From NCBI GenBank assembly GCA_964439955.1, contig CAYTPX010000001.1, forward strand, positions 111,151 to 175,150: 64,000 bases of DNA. The letters are read 5' to 3'. A model generated the notes under the pieces. The model worked only from the letters and a program-made list of their open reading frames with translations. It searched no databases and was not told the DNA's origin. The translations under genes and the position numbers were made by a program. This stretch comes from UBA1794 sp964439955 (GTDB lineage Bacteria; Bacteroidota; Bacteroidia; Bacteroidales; Bacteroidaceae). Below, piece by piece: positions 25,947 to 34,581 of the stretch (position 1 is its first letter; the number at the start of each line of letters is the position of its first letter).

Positions 25947-27425
25947 ATGATGAAAACCTTCTACCTCAGCCTCGCGCTGTTACTGGGCATAGGACTCCAA
26001 GCCCATGCCGACAACTGGATGAGCCGCTTGCCGGACAACCTTTACGTAGCGGAAGTCTCCATACCCGGGGCGCACGACGCGGCAACCGGCCATGGCTTTG
26101 CCGACACATGGCAAGACGCCGGCAACCGATGGGCACGTACCCAAGACATCGACATGGCAGCACAATGGAGCATCGGCATACGCGCCTTCGACCTGCGCCC
26201 GCAGGTGGACGGCGACCACTTGCACTTGAACCACGGCATAGCGCCTACCGCCATGTGCCTCGACACGGCACTCTACCTGCTGCGCGACTCCCTGATAGCA
26301 AACCCCACCGAGTTTGTCGTCATACACCTGCTCTACGCCGATGGTTTCTCGGAAGACCAAGCGGAATACAAGGCCTTGCTCCTCGAGCTGCTCCAGAGCG
26401 ACGAACTGAAAGACTACCTCGTCGATTTCCGCCGCGACCTGACGGTAGGGCAAATGCGCGGCAAGATACTGCTGGCGAGCCGCGACGAGTATGACACCAA
26501 ACCCATAGGGGGATTCCTGAAAAACTGGTGCGGATACATCGACTGGAGCGCGCAGACGAGCGGCATATTCCAAGGCCCGGGAACCGGCTCCGTCGGGCAA
26601 AGCCCCCTCTACATGCAAGACCTTTCCGACACACACGAGGATGGGCAGATAGAAGCCAAGGTGCAAGCCATCTACGACATGCTCGACTACAGCACGGAAC
26701 ACAAGGCTACCTCCGCCTACAACGTCACATGGGTATTCAACTTCGCCTCGGGTTACTCCCTGATGGACCCCTACATGTTTTACCAAATCTCGCTGAGCGA
26801 CGGGTACAGGGACAATGCAACCTACACGAACGCCGCATTCATCGACTACCTCAAGGAGCACAACGGCCCCACGGGCATCGTCTTGGCCGACTATGTGGGG
26901 GTGGACGAGAGCGAAGGCTACGCCACGCGGGGGCAAGAACTCGTAGATACTTTGATAGCCAACAACTTTAAATACCTGGAACGCCGCAACCAAGAGAAAA
27001 AAGCGGAAGCCATGGAGCAAATCGAGGCACTCTACGACAGCCTGGAGCAGGCGAAGGAAGTGATTGCCGCCGAGTGCCCCGACGTGGCCGCCGACTACTC
27101 CGGCCAGCTGGAGGAGCTGGCAAACAGCTTCGCCGCCTTGCAACAGGAGGTAGACAGCCTCTGCGAAGGATGGTTACTTACGGAGGGTTACTCCATAGGC
27201 TACAGCAGCTTGGAGCGCTCCATAGGGAACATCGTGAAAGAAGCCTTGGAGGCGCAGGAGGAATACGACAACACGCACGTGGGCATAGAGGAAGTGAAAG
27301 CTGACGAAGACAAAGTGCCCGTGCGCTTCTTCACGCCGCGGGGCGAACAAGTGGAAGCCCCGCAACGCGGAAACCTCTACATCGTGGAATACTCCGACGG
27401 CACGGTAGAGAAGAAATTCTACTAA
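25947..27425 (+). CDS. Secreted PI-PLC X-domain phosphodiesterase
   Basis: 492 residues: a signal peptide (about 1-21, ending AHA), a bacterial PI-PLC X-type TIM barrel (about 22-330), a coiled-coil segment (about 335-450) and a short beta tail (RFFTPRGEQVEAPQRGN ... YSDGTVEKKFY). The catalytic His pair is His43 (SIPGAHDA) and His96 (LNHGIAP), with IRAFDLR between them, as in phosphatidylinositol phospholipase C and related glycerophosphodiesterases. Likely cleaves phosphoinositol or GPI-like lipids outside the cell. An alternative Met lies four codons upstream. The tail matches the orphan fragment at 43379-43522. Confidence 0.88.
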   Translation: MMKTFYLSLALLLGIGLQAHADNWMSRLPDNLYVAEVSIPGAHDAATGHGFADTWQDAGNRWARTQDIDMAAQWSIGIRAFDLRPQVDGDHLHLNHGIAPTAMCLDTALYLLRDSLIANPTEFVVIHLLYADGFSEDQAEYKALLLELLQSDELKDYLVDFRRDLTVGQMRGKILLASRDEYDTKPIGGFLKNWCGYIDWSAQTSGIFQGPGTGSVGQSPLYMQDLSDTHEDGQIEAKVQAIYDMLDYSTEHKATSAYNVTWVFNFASGYSLMDPYMFYQISLSDGYRDNATYTNAAFIDYLKEHNGPTGIVLADYVGVDESEGYATRGQELVDTLIANNFKYLERRNQEKKAEAMEQIEALYDSLEQAKEVIAAECPDVAADYSGQLEELANSFAALQQEVDSLCEGWLLTEGYSIGYSSLERSIGNIVKEALEAQEEYDNTHVGIEEVKADEDKVPVRFFTPRGEQVEAPQRGNLYIVEYSDGTVEKKFY

Positions 27426-27482
27426 CCACGCGGTCCCGGCCGGCAGGGCAATGCCCAGGAAGCCCCGCCGCCCCCCGGACAG

Positions 27483-27540
27483 AGCGCCGCATGTTCCCGG
27501 CAAAAGCCTTGCCACTTTTCTGGGAAACATGCGGCGCTTT
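27483..27540 (+). terminator. Long hairpin after the PI-PLC gene (dispersed-repeat type)
   Basis: AGCGCCGCATGTT (27483-27495) pairs perfectly with 27526-27538, extended by CCC/GGG, then TTT. The loop contains a nested GGCAA..TTGCC hairpin. The T tract is short, so termination is only probable. Confidence 0.5.
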
Positions 27541-27585
27541 CCGCACTTGGGCGCGGCACGCCTTGGACATTCACGCCGAAATCGG

Positions 27586-27593
27586 TACATTTG
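27586..27593 (+). promoter_or_regulatory. -7 box of the AICAR transformylase promoter
   Basis: TACATTTG, 65 bases upstream of the start. Confidence 0.5.
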
Positions 27594-27658
27594 CGGCTGC
27601 GAAGCCCCGCCCGCGCGGGGCACAACCAAACGAAAACACACCTCTAAACCCGAAAGAA

Positions 27659-28843
27659 ATGGCAAAAGAACTCGAACTGAAGTACGGGTGCAACCCCAAC
27701 CAGAAGCCCGCGCGCATCTTCATGCAGCAGGGCGAACTCCCCATCGAAGTGCTCAACGGGCGGCCGGGATACATCAATTTCCTCGACGCCCTCAACAGCT
27801 GGCAACTCGTAGCCGAGCTAAAAGCCGCCACCGGCCTGCCCGCCGCCGCCAGCTTCAAGCATGTCTCCCCGGCAGGGGCCGCAGTGGGGCTGCCCTTGGG
27901 CGATACGCTAAGGAAGATTTACTTCGTGGACGACGTGGACTTCCCCCTCACCCCCATTGCCGCCGCCTATGCCCGCGCACGCGGCGCCGACCGCATGTCG
28001 TCCTACGGCGACTTCGCCGCGCTGAGCGACACCTGCGACGAGGCCACCGCACGCCTGCTGGCACGCGAAGTGAGCGACGGCGTGATTGCGCCGGGCTACA
28101 CCCCCGAAGCGCTCGAAGTGCTCAAGAAAAAGAGGAAAGGCACGTACAACGTCATCCAAATCGACCCATCCTACCGCCCCGCCCCCATCGAACACAAGGA
28201 CGTCTTCGGCATCACTTTCGAACAAGGGCGCAACGAAGTGAAGCTCGACGAGAGCCTGCTGCTGCAAAACATACCCACGCAAAACAAGGACTTCCCTGTC
28301 GAAGCGCGGCGCAACCTGCTCATTGCCCTGATAACCCTCAAGTACACGCAGTCGAACTCCGTATGCTACGCCAAGGACGGACAGGCTATCGGCATCGGGG
28401 CAGGGCAGCAAAGCCGCATACACTGCACGCGGCTGGCCGGGAACAAGGCCGACATCTGGTACTTGCGGCAGCACCCGAAAGTAATGTCCCTGCCCTTCAA
28501 GGAGGGCATACGGCGCGCCGACCGCGACAACACCATCGACGTCTACATTTCCGAGGAGCACGACGACGTATTGCGCGAGGGAACGTGGCAGCTCTTCTTC
28601 ACCGAACGCCCCGAAGTGCTCACCCGCGAAGAAAAACAGGCATGGCTGGCCACATTATCCGGGGTCGCGCTGGGCTCGGACGCCTTCTTCCCCTTCGGCG
28701 ACAATATAGAACGCGCACACAAAAGCGGCGTCGCCTACATAGCGCAGGCAGGCGGGTCGGTGCGTGACGACAACGTCATTGAGACATGCGACAAGTACGG
28801 AATCGCCATGGCCTTCACCGGCGTGCGCCTTTTCCACCACTAA
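27659..28843 (+). CDS. Stand-alone AICAR formyltransferase (PurH C-terminal-type)
   Basis: 394 residues corresponding only to the transformylase half of PurH: it formylates AICAR with 10-formyl-tetrahydrofolate in purine synthesis. The active-site KH pair is in SFKHVSPAG, and the family blocks KYTQSNSVCYAKDGQ, GIGAGQQSRIHCTRLAG and DAFFPFGDNI are intact. The MGS-like IMP cyclohydrolase domain is absent, not truncated: the ORF starts MAKELELKYGCNPNQKPA at a promoter-appropriate distance. Bacteroidales often carry such a separate copy beside a bifunctional purH. The region upstream in frame is repeat DNA and not conserved. Confidence 0.9.
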   Translation: MAKELELKYGCNPNQKPARIFMQQGELPIEVLNGRPGYINFLDALNSWQLVAELKAATGLPAAASFKHVSPAGAAVGLPLGDTLRKIYFVDDVDFPLTPIAAAYARARGADRMSSYGDFAALSDTCDEATARLLAREVSDGVIAPGYTPEALEVLKKKRKGTYNVIQIDPSYRPAPIEHKDVFGITFEQGRNEVKLDESLLLQNIPTQNKDFPVEARRNLLIALITLKYTQSNSVCYAKDGQAIGIGAGQQSRIHCTRLAGNKADIWYLRQHPKVMSLPFKEGIRRADRDNTIDVYISEEHDDVLREGTWQLFFTERPEVLTREEKQAWLATLSGVALGSDAFFPFGDNIERAHKSGVAYIAQAGGSVRDDNVIETCDKYGIAMAFTGVRLFHH

Positions 28844-28874
28844 CCGGCACAAAAGCACAAGCCCCTACCATCCC

Positions 28875-28910
28875 GCAGCCCGGCCTCCGCGTCCACGGAG
28901 GCCGGGCTGC
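28875..28910 (+). terminator. Hairpin downstream of the AICAR transformylase
   Basis: A perfect 15-bp stem (28875-28889 with 28896-28910) and a six-base loop, but no T tract, so it may protect a 3' end rather than terminate. The remaining gap to 29060 is a copy of the dispersed GGAAAAG repeat. Confidence 0.45.
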
Positions 28911-29068
28911 GCGCGCCAAGGGGCGCGGCAACGTCCACCGGGCACAGGCGTCCCCGTCCCAAAGGGGCAACCCCGGCAAGGAAAAGGCCGGGCACTTCCA
29001 TGGAGAAGCCTTGCCTGTTTCCCGGAAAAGCCCTGCCGCTTTACGGAAAAAACGCGGGACATCCCCAC

Positions 29069-29106
29069 AAAAAATCCTTGCACCCCCTCTTGGGGCATGC
29101 AAGGAT
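29069..29106 (-). terminator. Terminator of tyrS
   Basis: On the minus strand, ATCCTTGCA pairs with TGCAAGGAT around an inner CCCC/GGGG, followed by six T (A at 29069-29074). Confidence 0.8.
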
Positions 29107-29152
29107 TACGGTTATATGGGGCAATGTAAACTTCCCGGAAGCTATCCGCCCT

Positions 29153-30448
29153 TTACTTGGCAATCAGCAGATAGTAGTTCTTCTTGCCGCGCTGGGCGAG
29201 CAAATACTTCCCGTCGAGCAGGTCGCTGCCCGTCACGGGGCGGTCAAAAGCTTCCAGCTTTTCTTTGTTGAGGAGCACGCCCCCACCTTGTACCATCTTA
29301 CGCATTTCGCCTTTCGAGGGGAAGACGGGCGCGAGTTCAACAAGGAGGTCTACGGCCTTCACCGTGCCCGAGAGAATCCGCTCACGGCTGACTTCGTAGT
29401 GGGGCACGCCCTCGAATACGGACAGGAGCGTATCTTCGTCCAACTTGCGGAGCGCTTCGCCCGTACCCTGCCCGAAAAGGATGCCGCTGGCCTCCACGGC
29501 TGCCTCGTAATCCTCGCGGCCATGCACCATGACCGTCACCTCTTCGGCCAGCTTCTTTTGCAGCAGGCGCAGGTGGGGCGCGGCGCGGTGTTCGGCGGTG
29601 AGGGCCTCGATTTCCTCCTTGCCCAGCGAGGTGAATATCTTGATGTAGCGTTCGGCGTCGGCGTCGCTCACGTTGAGCCAGAACTGGTAGAACTTATAGG
29701 GCGAAGTGTAGCGCCGGTCGAGCCATACGTTGCCGCTTTCGGTCTTTCCGAACTTGCCGCCGTCGGATTTCGTGATGAGCGGCGAAGTCAAGGCGAATAC
29801 CTCCCCGCCGTTCGTGCGCCGGATAAGCTCGGCCCCGGTGGTGATGTTGCCCCATTGGTCCGAACCGCCCATCTGGAGGCGGCAGCCGCGTGTCTCATAG
29901 AGATGCAGGAAGTCGTAAGCCTGCAGGAGCTGGTAGGTAAATTCGGTAAAGGAAAGCCCGTCGCGTGCCTCGCCGTTGAGGCGGCGCTTGACGCTGTCCT
30001 TGGCCATCATATAGTTAACCGTGATGTGCTTCCCCACTTCACGGGAAAAGTCGAGGAACGAAAAATCCTTCATCCAGTCGTAATTGTTCACCAGCTCGGC
30101 CTTGTTGGCCGCGGAGGAATCGAAATCGAGAAACTTCGAAAGCTGCTTGCCGATAGCTTCTTGGTTATGGCGCAAAGTGGCTTCATCCAAGAGGTTTCTC
30201 TCGGCAGACTTCCCGGAAGGGTCGCCAATCATGCCCGTCGCGCCCCCGATCAGGGCCAAGGGCTTATGGCCGCAACGTTGGAAGTGGCGGAGAATCATGA
30301 CACTGCACAAGTGCCCGATGTGCAAAGAGTCGGCAGTCGGGTCGAAACCTATGTAGGCCGTCACTTGTTCCTTGGACAGCAATTCTTCCGTCCCGGGCAT
30401 GATGTCTTGGAGCATGCCGCGCCATCTCAATTCTTCTACAAAATTCAT
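29153..30448 (-). CDS. tyrS: Tyrosyl-tRNA synthetase
   Basis: 431-residue class Ic synthetase charging tRNA-Tyr. HIGH signature at residues 43-46 (SLHIGHL), KMSKS-equivalent KFGKTESG near 230, substrate motifs LQMGGSDQWGNI and YQLLQAYDF, and a C-terminal S4 RNA-binding domain (GGGVLLNKEKL ... LLAQRGKKNYYLL). Normal length for the TyrS1 group. The start at 30448 gives the family N-terminus MNFVEELRWRG; 43 in-frame codons upstream run through the promoter and are not coding. Monocistronic. Confidence 0.96.
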   Translation of the reverse strand: MNFVEELRWRGMLQDIMPGTEELLSKEQVTAYIGFDPTADSLHIGHLCSVMILRHFQRCGHKPLALIGGATGMIGDPSGKSAERNLLDEATLRHNQEAIGKQLSKFLDFDSSAANKAELVNNYDWMKDFSFLDFSREVGKHITVNYMMAKDSVKRRLNGEARDGLSFTEFTYQLLQAYDFLHLYETRGCRLQMGGSDQWGNITTGAELIRRTNGGEVFALTSPLITKSDGGKFGKTESGNVWLDRRYTSPYKFYQFWLNVSDADAERYIKIFTSLGKEEIEALTAEHRAAPHLRLLQKKLAEEVTVMVHGREDYEAAVEASGILFGQGTGEALRKLDEDTLLSVFEGVPHYEVSRERILSGTVKAVDLLVELAPVFPSKGEMRKMVQGGGVLLNKEKLEAFDRPVTGSDLLDGKYLLAQRGKKNYYLLIAK

Positions 30449-30476
30449 CGAATGGTTTGTTTTACGTTTTCCGCCA

Positions 30477-30484
30477 CAAAGGTA
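30477..30484 (-). promoter_or_regulatory. -7 box of tyrS
   Basis: Minus-strand TACCTTTG, 28 bases before the start codon. Confidence 0.6.
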
Positions 30485-30633
30485 CGACTCTTTATCGTAT
30501 TGGGCAACATCCCGCAGGCAAAAGCCCCGCCCCCTTGAGCAAAAGGGAGCAGGGCTTTTTGGGAAAAACGGCGGCACTCTTAGCGGAAAGGGCGGCTACA
30601 AAAAGTGCAAACAAGAAAGGATATGCTAAAGAA

Positions 30634-31221
30634 TCAACGGTGATTGATCAAATTCATGAACTCCTCGCGGGTTTCGAGGCGGTTGAACGCACCGGTGAAG
30701 TCGGAGGTTGTGGTCAAAGCGTGGGGCTTTTCGACGCCGCGCATCTGCATGCAGAGGTGGCTGGCCTCGATGACCACCATGACGCCCAAGGGGTTGAGCG
30801 TGTCTTGTATGCACTCTTTGATTTGGGTGGTCATGCGTTCCTGCACCTGGAGGCGGCGCGCGTAGATTTCCACCACCCGGGCTATCTTGCTCAGGCCAGT
30901 GATGTAGCCGTTAGGGATGTATGCCACGTGTGCTTTGCCGTAGAAAGGGAGCATGTGGTGCTCGCACAAGGAATAAAAGTCGATGTCTTTCACGATGACC
31001 ATGTGGCGGTAATTCTCTTTGAAGCGTGCCGAGAGGAGCACTTCGCGGGGGTCTTTGCGGTAACCGCTCGTGAGGGTAAGCATTGCCTTGGCCACGCGGC
31101 GCGGGGTCTTGAGCAGGCCTTCGCGATCCACGTCCTCGCCCAGCAAAGCGAGCTGGGCTTTTGTGTGCTCCATGTAGGAAGCAATGAGGGTTTCTTCGTC
31201 GCTTGTCGTAGTTTTTGTCAT
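30634..31221 (-). CDS. folE: GTP cyclohydrolase I
   Basis: 195-residue enzyme making 7,8-dihydroneopterin triphosphate from GTP, the first step of folate and also of queuosine synthesis (feeds QueD at 1856-2221). Zinc ligand Cys and His lie in FYSLCEHHMLPFYG and the third ligand in ASHLCMQMRGV; GLSKIARVVE and the final TTSDFTGAF segment are typical. The start at 31221 is chosen because it gives the usual acidic N-terminal helix; the in-frame upstream extension is Pro-rich and overlaps the gene spacer. Distal gene of the DUF1599-tpiA-SPOR operon, 68 bases after the SPOR gene. Confidence 0.95.
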   Translation of the reverse strand: MTKTTTSDEETLIASYMEHTKAQLALLGEDVDREGLLKTPRRVAKAMLTLTSGYRKDPREVLLSARFKENYRHMVIVKDIDFYSLCEHHMLPFYGKAHVAYIPNGYITGLSKIARVVEIYARRLQVQERMTTQIKECIQDTLNPLGVMVVIEASHLCMQMRGVEKPHALTTTSDFTGAFNRLETREEFMNLINHR

Positions 31222-31289
31222 TCGGTCCAAAGGATTAAACGGGGGGTTGCCCCGCCACACGGCGGGGGACAGGGGGAAAACGGGGGAAT

Positions 31290-31886
31290 TTAAAGGATGA
31301 CCAGCACTTGGGAACGTACGATGGAGCACTCGGTGAATTCGCCGGTCGCCAGCAGTTCCTCGCGTGCCTTTTCCGCCTCTTCATGCGTAAGGAAGTCGCC
31401 CACGACGCACAACCACCGGGGCGAGACGAAAATAGGATAGGCCGAGAGGTGGGGAAACTGTTCCTTTACCTTGGCCGCGGCAGCAGTCGCCTTGTTTTTC
31501 GAGTCGCGCGTAGCGGGTCCGGAGTAGATTTGTATGCGGAATCCACTGCGCTTCACCGGACGCCCGGCTAGTTCCTTGCGGTCGGAGTCCTCGGTGGAGA
31601 GCGTGTCGGCTTGCGTCTTTTCCCCGGCAGCCGCAACCTGCGTGGAGGAAGGCGGGATGCCGGTGGCTTCCTTTCCTGTGTCCCCTTGCGGGGAGGCGGC
31701 TTGCGTGGCAGGCACTTTGCCGAGGCGCAACCATTCGTCGAGGCGTGCGTCTTGCTCTACCGTTACCGTGCCTTGCCCGGGAACGTTGCGCTCCAAAGAG
31801 CGGATGATGGGGCTCTGGGCCCATAGCCCTGCGGCAGACAAAGAAAAGAATAGCAGGAAAAGAATGCGGGAAGTCATATTTTTCAA
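31290..31886 (-). CDS. Exported SPOR-domain protein
   Basis: 198 residues: a signal peptide (about 1-23, ending GLWAQ), a low-complexity linker, and a C-terminal SPOR domain (about 114-198; GFRIQIYSGPATRDSKNKA ... FVSPRWLCVVGDFLTHEEAE). SPOR domains bind denuded glycan strands of septal peptidoglycan. The protein probably sits in the periplasm at division sites. A second Met three codons later could be the start. The gene lies between tpiA and folE, a conserved Bacteroidales order. Confidence 0.88.
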   Translation of the reverse strand: MKNMTSRILFLLFFSLSAAGLWAQSPIIRSLERNVPGQGTVTVEQDARLDEWLRLGKVPATQAASPQGDTGKEATGIPPSSTQVAAAGEKTQADTLSTEDSDRKELAGRPVKRSGFRIQIYSGPATRDSKNKATAAAAKVKEQFPHLSAYPIFVSPRWLCVVGDFLTHEEAEKAREELLATGEFTECSIVRSQVLVIL

Positions 31887-31985
31887 GAGAAAAGGGGGGA
31901 TATGGCGTCAAAACGGGGAATGCCCCCGGATAGGGAAAACGGGAAAAACCGGGGGAATCCCCGGCTTTTCCCGGAATTGGTACGG

Positions 31986-32744
31986 TTAGTTGAACGCATC
32001 GATGATGCCCTTGAAGTCGGCTGCCTTGAGGGAAGCGCCGCCAATCAGGCCGCCATCCACGTCGGGATTGGCAAACAATTCTTTCGCATTGGAAGCCTTG
32101 CAACTGCCACCGTAGAGGATGGAGGTGTTTTCAGCCACTTCCTTCCCATATTTCTCCGCGATAGCGGAACGGATGAAGGCGTGCATTTCCTGGGCTTGTG
32201 CAGCAGTAGCGGTCTTTCCCGTGCCGATAGCCCACACCGGCTCATAGGCCAATACGATCTTGCCAAAGTCTTCGGCGGAAAGGTCGAAAAGCGAACCGGC
32301 CAACTGCTCGCCTACTACTTCGTTTTGCTTGCCGGACTCGCGCTCTTCGAGCACTTCACCCACGCAGAAAATGGGGGTCAGGCCGTTGGCCAATGCCAGT
32401 TGCACTTTGGTTTTCAGCAGCTCGGCGGTCTCATGGTAGTAAGCCCGGCGCTCGGAATGGCCAAGGATTACATATTTGGCACCCGTAGAAGCCACCATGG
32501 AGGCCGATACCTCGCCGGTATAAGCGCCGGCCTCTTTGTCGGCACAGTTCTCGGCTCCTACGCCAATCTTGCTACCATCGACCAAGGGAACGACAGAGGC
32601 CAAGTGGATGAACGGCGTGCAAATCACGACATCACAATTGGGCTTTTCGTTGGCAAGCACGTCATTCAGTTCTTTAGCAAGGGCAATTCCCTCCTGCAGG
32701 GTCTTGTTCATCTTCCAGTTTCCTGCAACAATGTTTTTTCTCAT
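31986..32744 (-). CDS. tpiA: Triosephosphate isomerase
   Basis: 252-residue glycolytic enzyme interconverting DHAP and GAP. All catalytic blocks are present: AGNWKMN (Asn9, Lys11), LGHSERR (catalytic His), AYEPVWAIGTG (catalytic Glu and loop 6) and YGGSCKASN / DGGLIGGASL. The start at 32744 (MRKNIVAGNWKMN) is canonical. The reading frame is open upstream into the MauE-like gene with no intervening stop, so the two could be read as one 655-residue polypeptide; translation of TpiA from its own ATG remains the expected outcome. Confidence 0.95.
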   Translation of the reverse strand: MRKNIVAGNWKMNKTLQEGIALAKELNDVLANEKPNCDVVICTPFIHLASVVPLVDGSKIGVGAENCADKEAGAYTGEVSASMVASTGAKYVILGHSERRAYYHETAELLKTKVQLALANGLTPIFCVGEVLEERESGKQNEVVGEQLAGSLFDLSAEDFGKIVLAYEPVWAIGTGKTATAAQAQEMHAFIRSAIAEKYGKEVAENTSILYGGSCKASNAKELFANPDVDGGLIGGASLKAADFKGIIDAFN

Positions 32745-33953
32745 CACTATATGTTTTTTAAATTGGTTGGTATTGCGTTTCTTTCTCTTGCGGCGGGCGT
32801 TGTAGAGTTCCACGGGGCGAACCAGGTAGGTATCCAAGATATAAATCAAAATCAAAGGGAGGAAATACCACAACACGGCTTCGAGATAGACCTCCTGTGG
32901 CGCAGGACGCACAGGGCGGACAATGGAGTTTTGCTCGTCCAAGGGAGCGGCCAAGAGTGAATCGGGCGGGATTTGCGTGTGGTGCCATTTGTTCAGAATC
33001 ATGCCATGGCGCATCAATATCAATCCCGGGTTGGAACGGACAATGGTGAGCAGCGTCGTGCGGTCGCCCGAGAGGAAGGGGTAATCGGCACCCGTACGGT
33101 CAATCCACGCCGAAACCTCTTCGGACGAGGAGGCAGTGACGCAATAGAAACCATAGCCCTGCTCACTACAATAATCGTAAAGGTCGTTGATTAAGTCGAC
33201 ATCCCCCTCGTCAGCCGTTTCAAGTTGGGGGGCGACCAGCAAAAACACATAGCGGTCTCCGAACAAAGAGTCGCCGATTTCTTCAAAAGTCTCGGGATGA
33301 TAGAACGAGACGTCCACGTAATTCCCGTTTTCATCGGGCGTATCGCGCAAAACCCGCAAGTCCGTCCCGATCTTATAGGGGCGGAAATCGACCAAAGGCA
33401 GGTGGGAATAGCAATAAAACGCATAGAAAAGGATGAAAACGAGCGAATAAAGCGGCGGAATCCACTGGAATCCATGTTTGAAGAAAGGGATGATCTTTTG
33501 CCTCCCGGCCAATACCGACACCGAGAGGATGAGGAGCAATATGTTTTTCCAGAAAGTCTCCCAGTTAGTCAGCTTCCAAGCATCGCCGAAGCAGCCGCAG
33601 TCTTCCACCGGATTGAACAAAGCCAAATAGAGGGAAAACGCCGTCATCCCCACCATGAAGAGCAACATAAGTGCCGTGGAGACCTTGCGCCGGATTCCCA
33701 AAAACAGGGACGTCCCCAGCAGGAACTCCACAATCATCAGCGCAAGGGCAGGCAGGAAGTAATAGAAATCGTCAATCCGGCCACTTACGCCCCACGCGGC
33801 GGAGTATTCCCTTATCTTGAGCGCGCTGCCCATCGGGTCGAGCGCTTTGGCAAAACCCGAGAAGATAAACGTGGCGGCCAGCAAGAAACGGCACAGATTG
33901 ACCCATATGAAGAATCCCGTTCCCTTAACCTTCGCTGTCGGAAGTATCGCCAT
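32745..33953 (-). CDS. MauE/DoxX-like membrane protein (BT_3928-type), lacking its own stop
   Basis: About 403 codons before the tpiA ATG. An N-terminal four-helix DoxX/MauE-type membrane domain (about 1-160) contains DCGCFG, and a periplasmic thioredoxin-fold-like part (about 190-330) and a final helix (LEAVLWYFLPLILIYILD) lead into a basic tail RRKRKKRNTNQFKKHIV that runs in frame into TpiA. One A fewer in the six-A run (32754-32759) would give a stop just before tpiA. The related Bacteroidales locus has separate genes, so this is either a recent indel, a sequencing error or a true fusion. Likely role: redox-linked membrane function, unproven. Confidence 0.75.
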
Positions 33954-34485
33954 ATCCCAGTTTTATTAGCGCAAAGACTGCGTAATTGACCATGTCCATG
34001 TAGTTGGCATCCACGCCTTCCGAAGCCCACGTGTGCCCGTCCAAGTCCTCTATCTGCTTGGTACGGTACAATTTCATCAGTATCAAGTCGGTGTAGGAAC
34101 TTACGCGCATGCTGCGCCACGCCTCGTCGTAGTCATGGTTCTTGGCCTTCATCAGTTCCAAGGCACGGGCGGAGTATGTGTCATACAAGGCAAGCGCTTC
34201 CCCGTCCGTCAAGTCCGTTTTGTCCGTCGCCCCGCGCTCCAACTGGATGAGCCCTATGATCCCGTAGTTCACGATGGCGACAAACTCCGGGCGGATACCT
34301 TCGCCCACCAAAGACACCCCTTTCGTCTCGAGGGAACGGATGCGGTTGGCCTTGATGAGTATCTGGTCGGTCACCGAACGGGGGCGCAAGATACGCCACG
34401 CCGCACCGTAGTCGTGCAGTTTTTCCTCAAACACCCCACGGCAAGCGCCCATGACTTGTTCAAACTCTCGGTTCGTCTTTTCCAT
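33925..34485 (-). CDS. DUF1599 family protein
   Basis: 186 residues made of two similar halves: DYGAAWRILRPRSVTDQILIKANRIRSLE and DYDEAWRSMRVSSYTDLILMKLYRTKQIE (each quoted region has DYxxAWRxxRxxSxTDxIL). This internal duplication is the DUF1599 signature, usually described as a nucleotide modification associated domain; no catalytic role is established. First gene of the operon; its end overlaps the MauE-like start by 29 bases. The start at 34485 is only nine bases from the -7 box, so the mRNA should be almost leaderless. Confidence 0.88.
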   Translation of the reverse strand: MEKTNREFEQVMGACRGVFEEKLHDYGAAWRILRPRSVTDQILIKANRIRSLETKGVSLVGEGIRPEFVAIVNYGIIGLIQLERGATDKTDLTDGEALALYDTYSARALELMKAKNHDYDEAWRSMRVSSYTDLILMKLYRTKQIEDLDGHTWASEGVDANYMDMVNYAVFALIKLGYGDTSDSEG

Positions 34486-34494
34486 AACACAGGG

Positions 34495-34502
34495 CAAAGA
34501 TA
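34495..34502 (-). promoter_or_regulatory. -7 box of the DUF1599-tpiA-folE operon
   Basis: Minus-strand TATCTTTG, nine bases from the start codon. Confidence 0.55.
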
Positions 34503-34523
34503 CACATTTTCCCTTATAATAAG

Positions 34524-34559
34524 GAAAAGAGGATGCCCCAAATAGTTGAAGGCATCCTC
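34524..34559 (-). terminator. Terminator of the M23 peptidase gene
   Basis: A 9-bp stem GAGGATGCC (34529-34537) with GGCATCCTC (34551-34559); on the minus strand TTTT follows. Confidence 0.7.
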
Positions 34560-34581
34560 ATCATCAATTTATCATTTGTTT

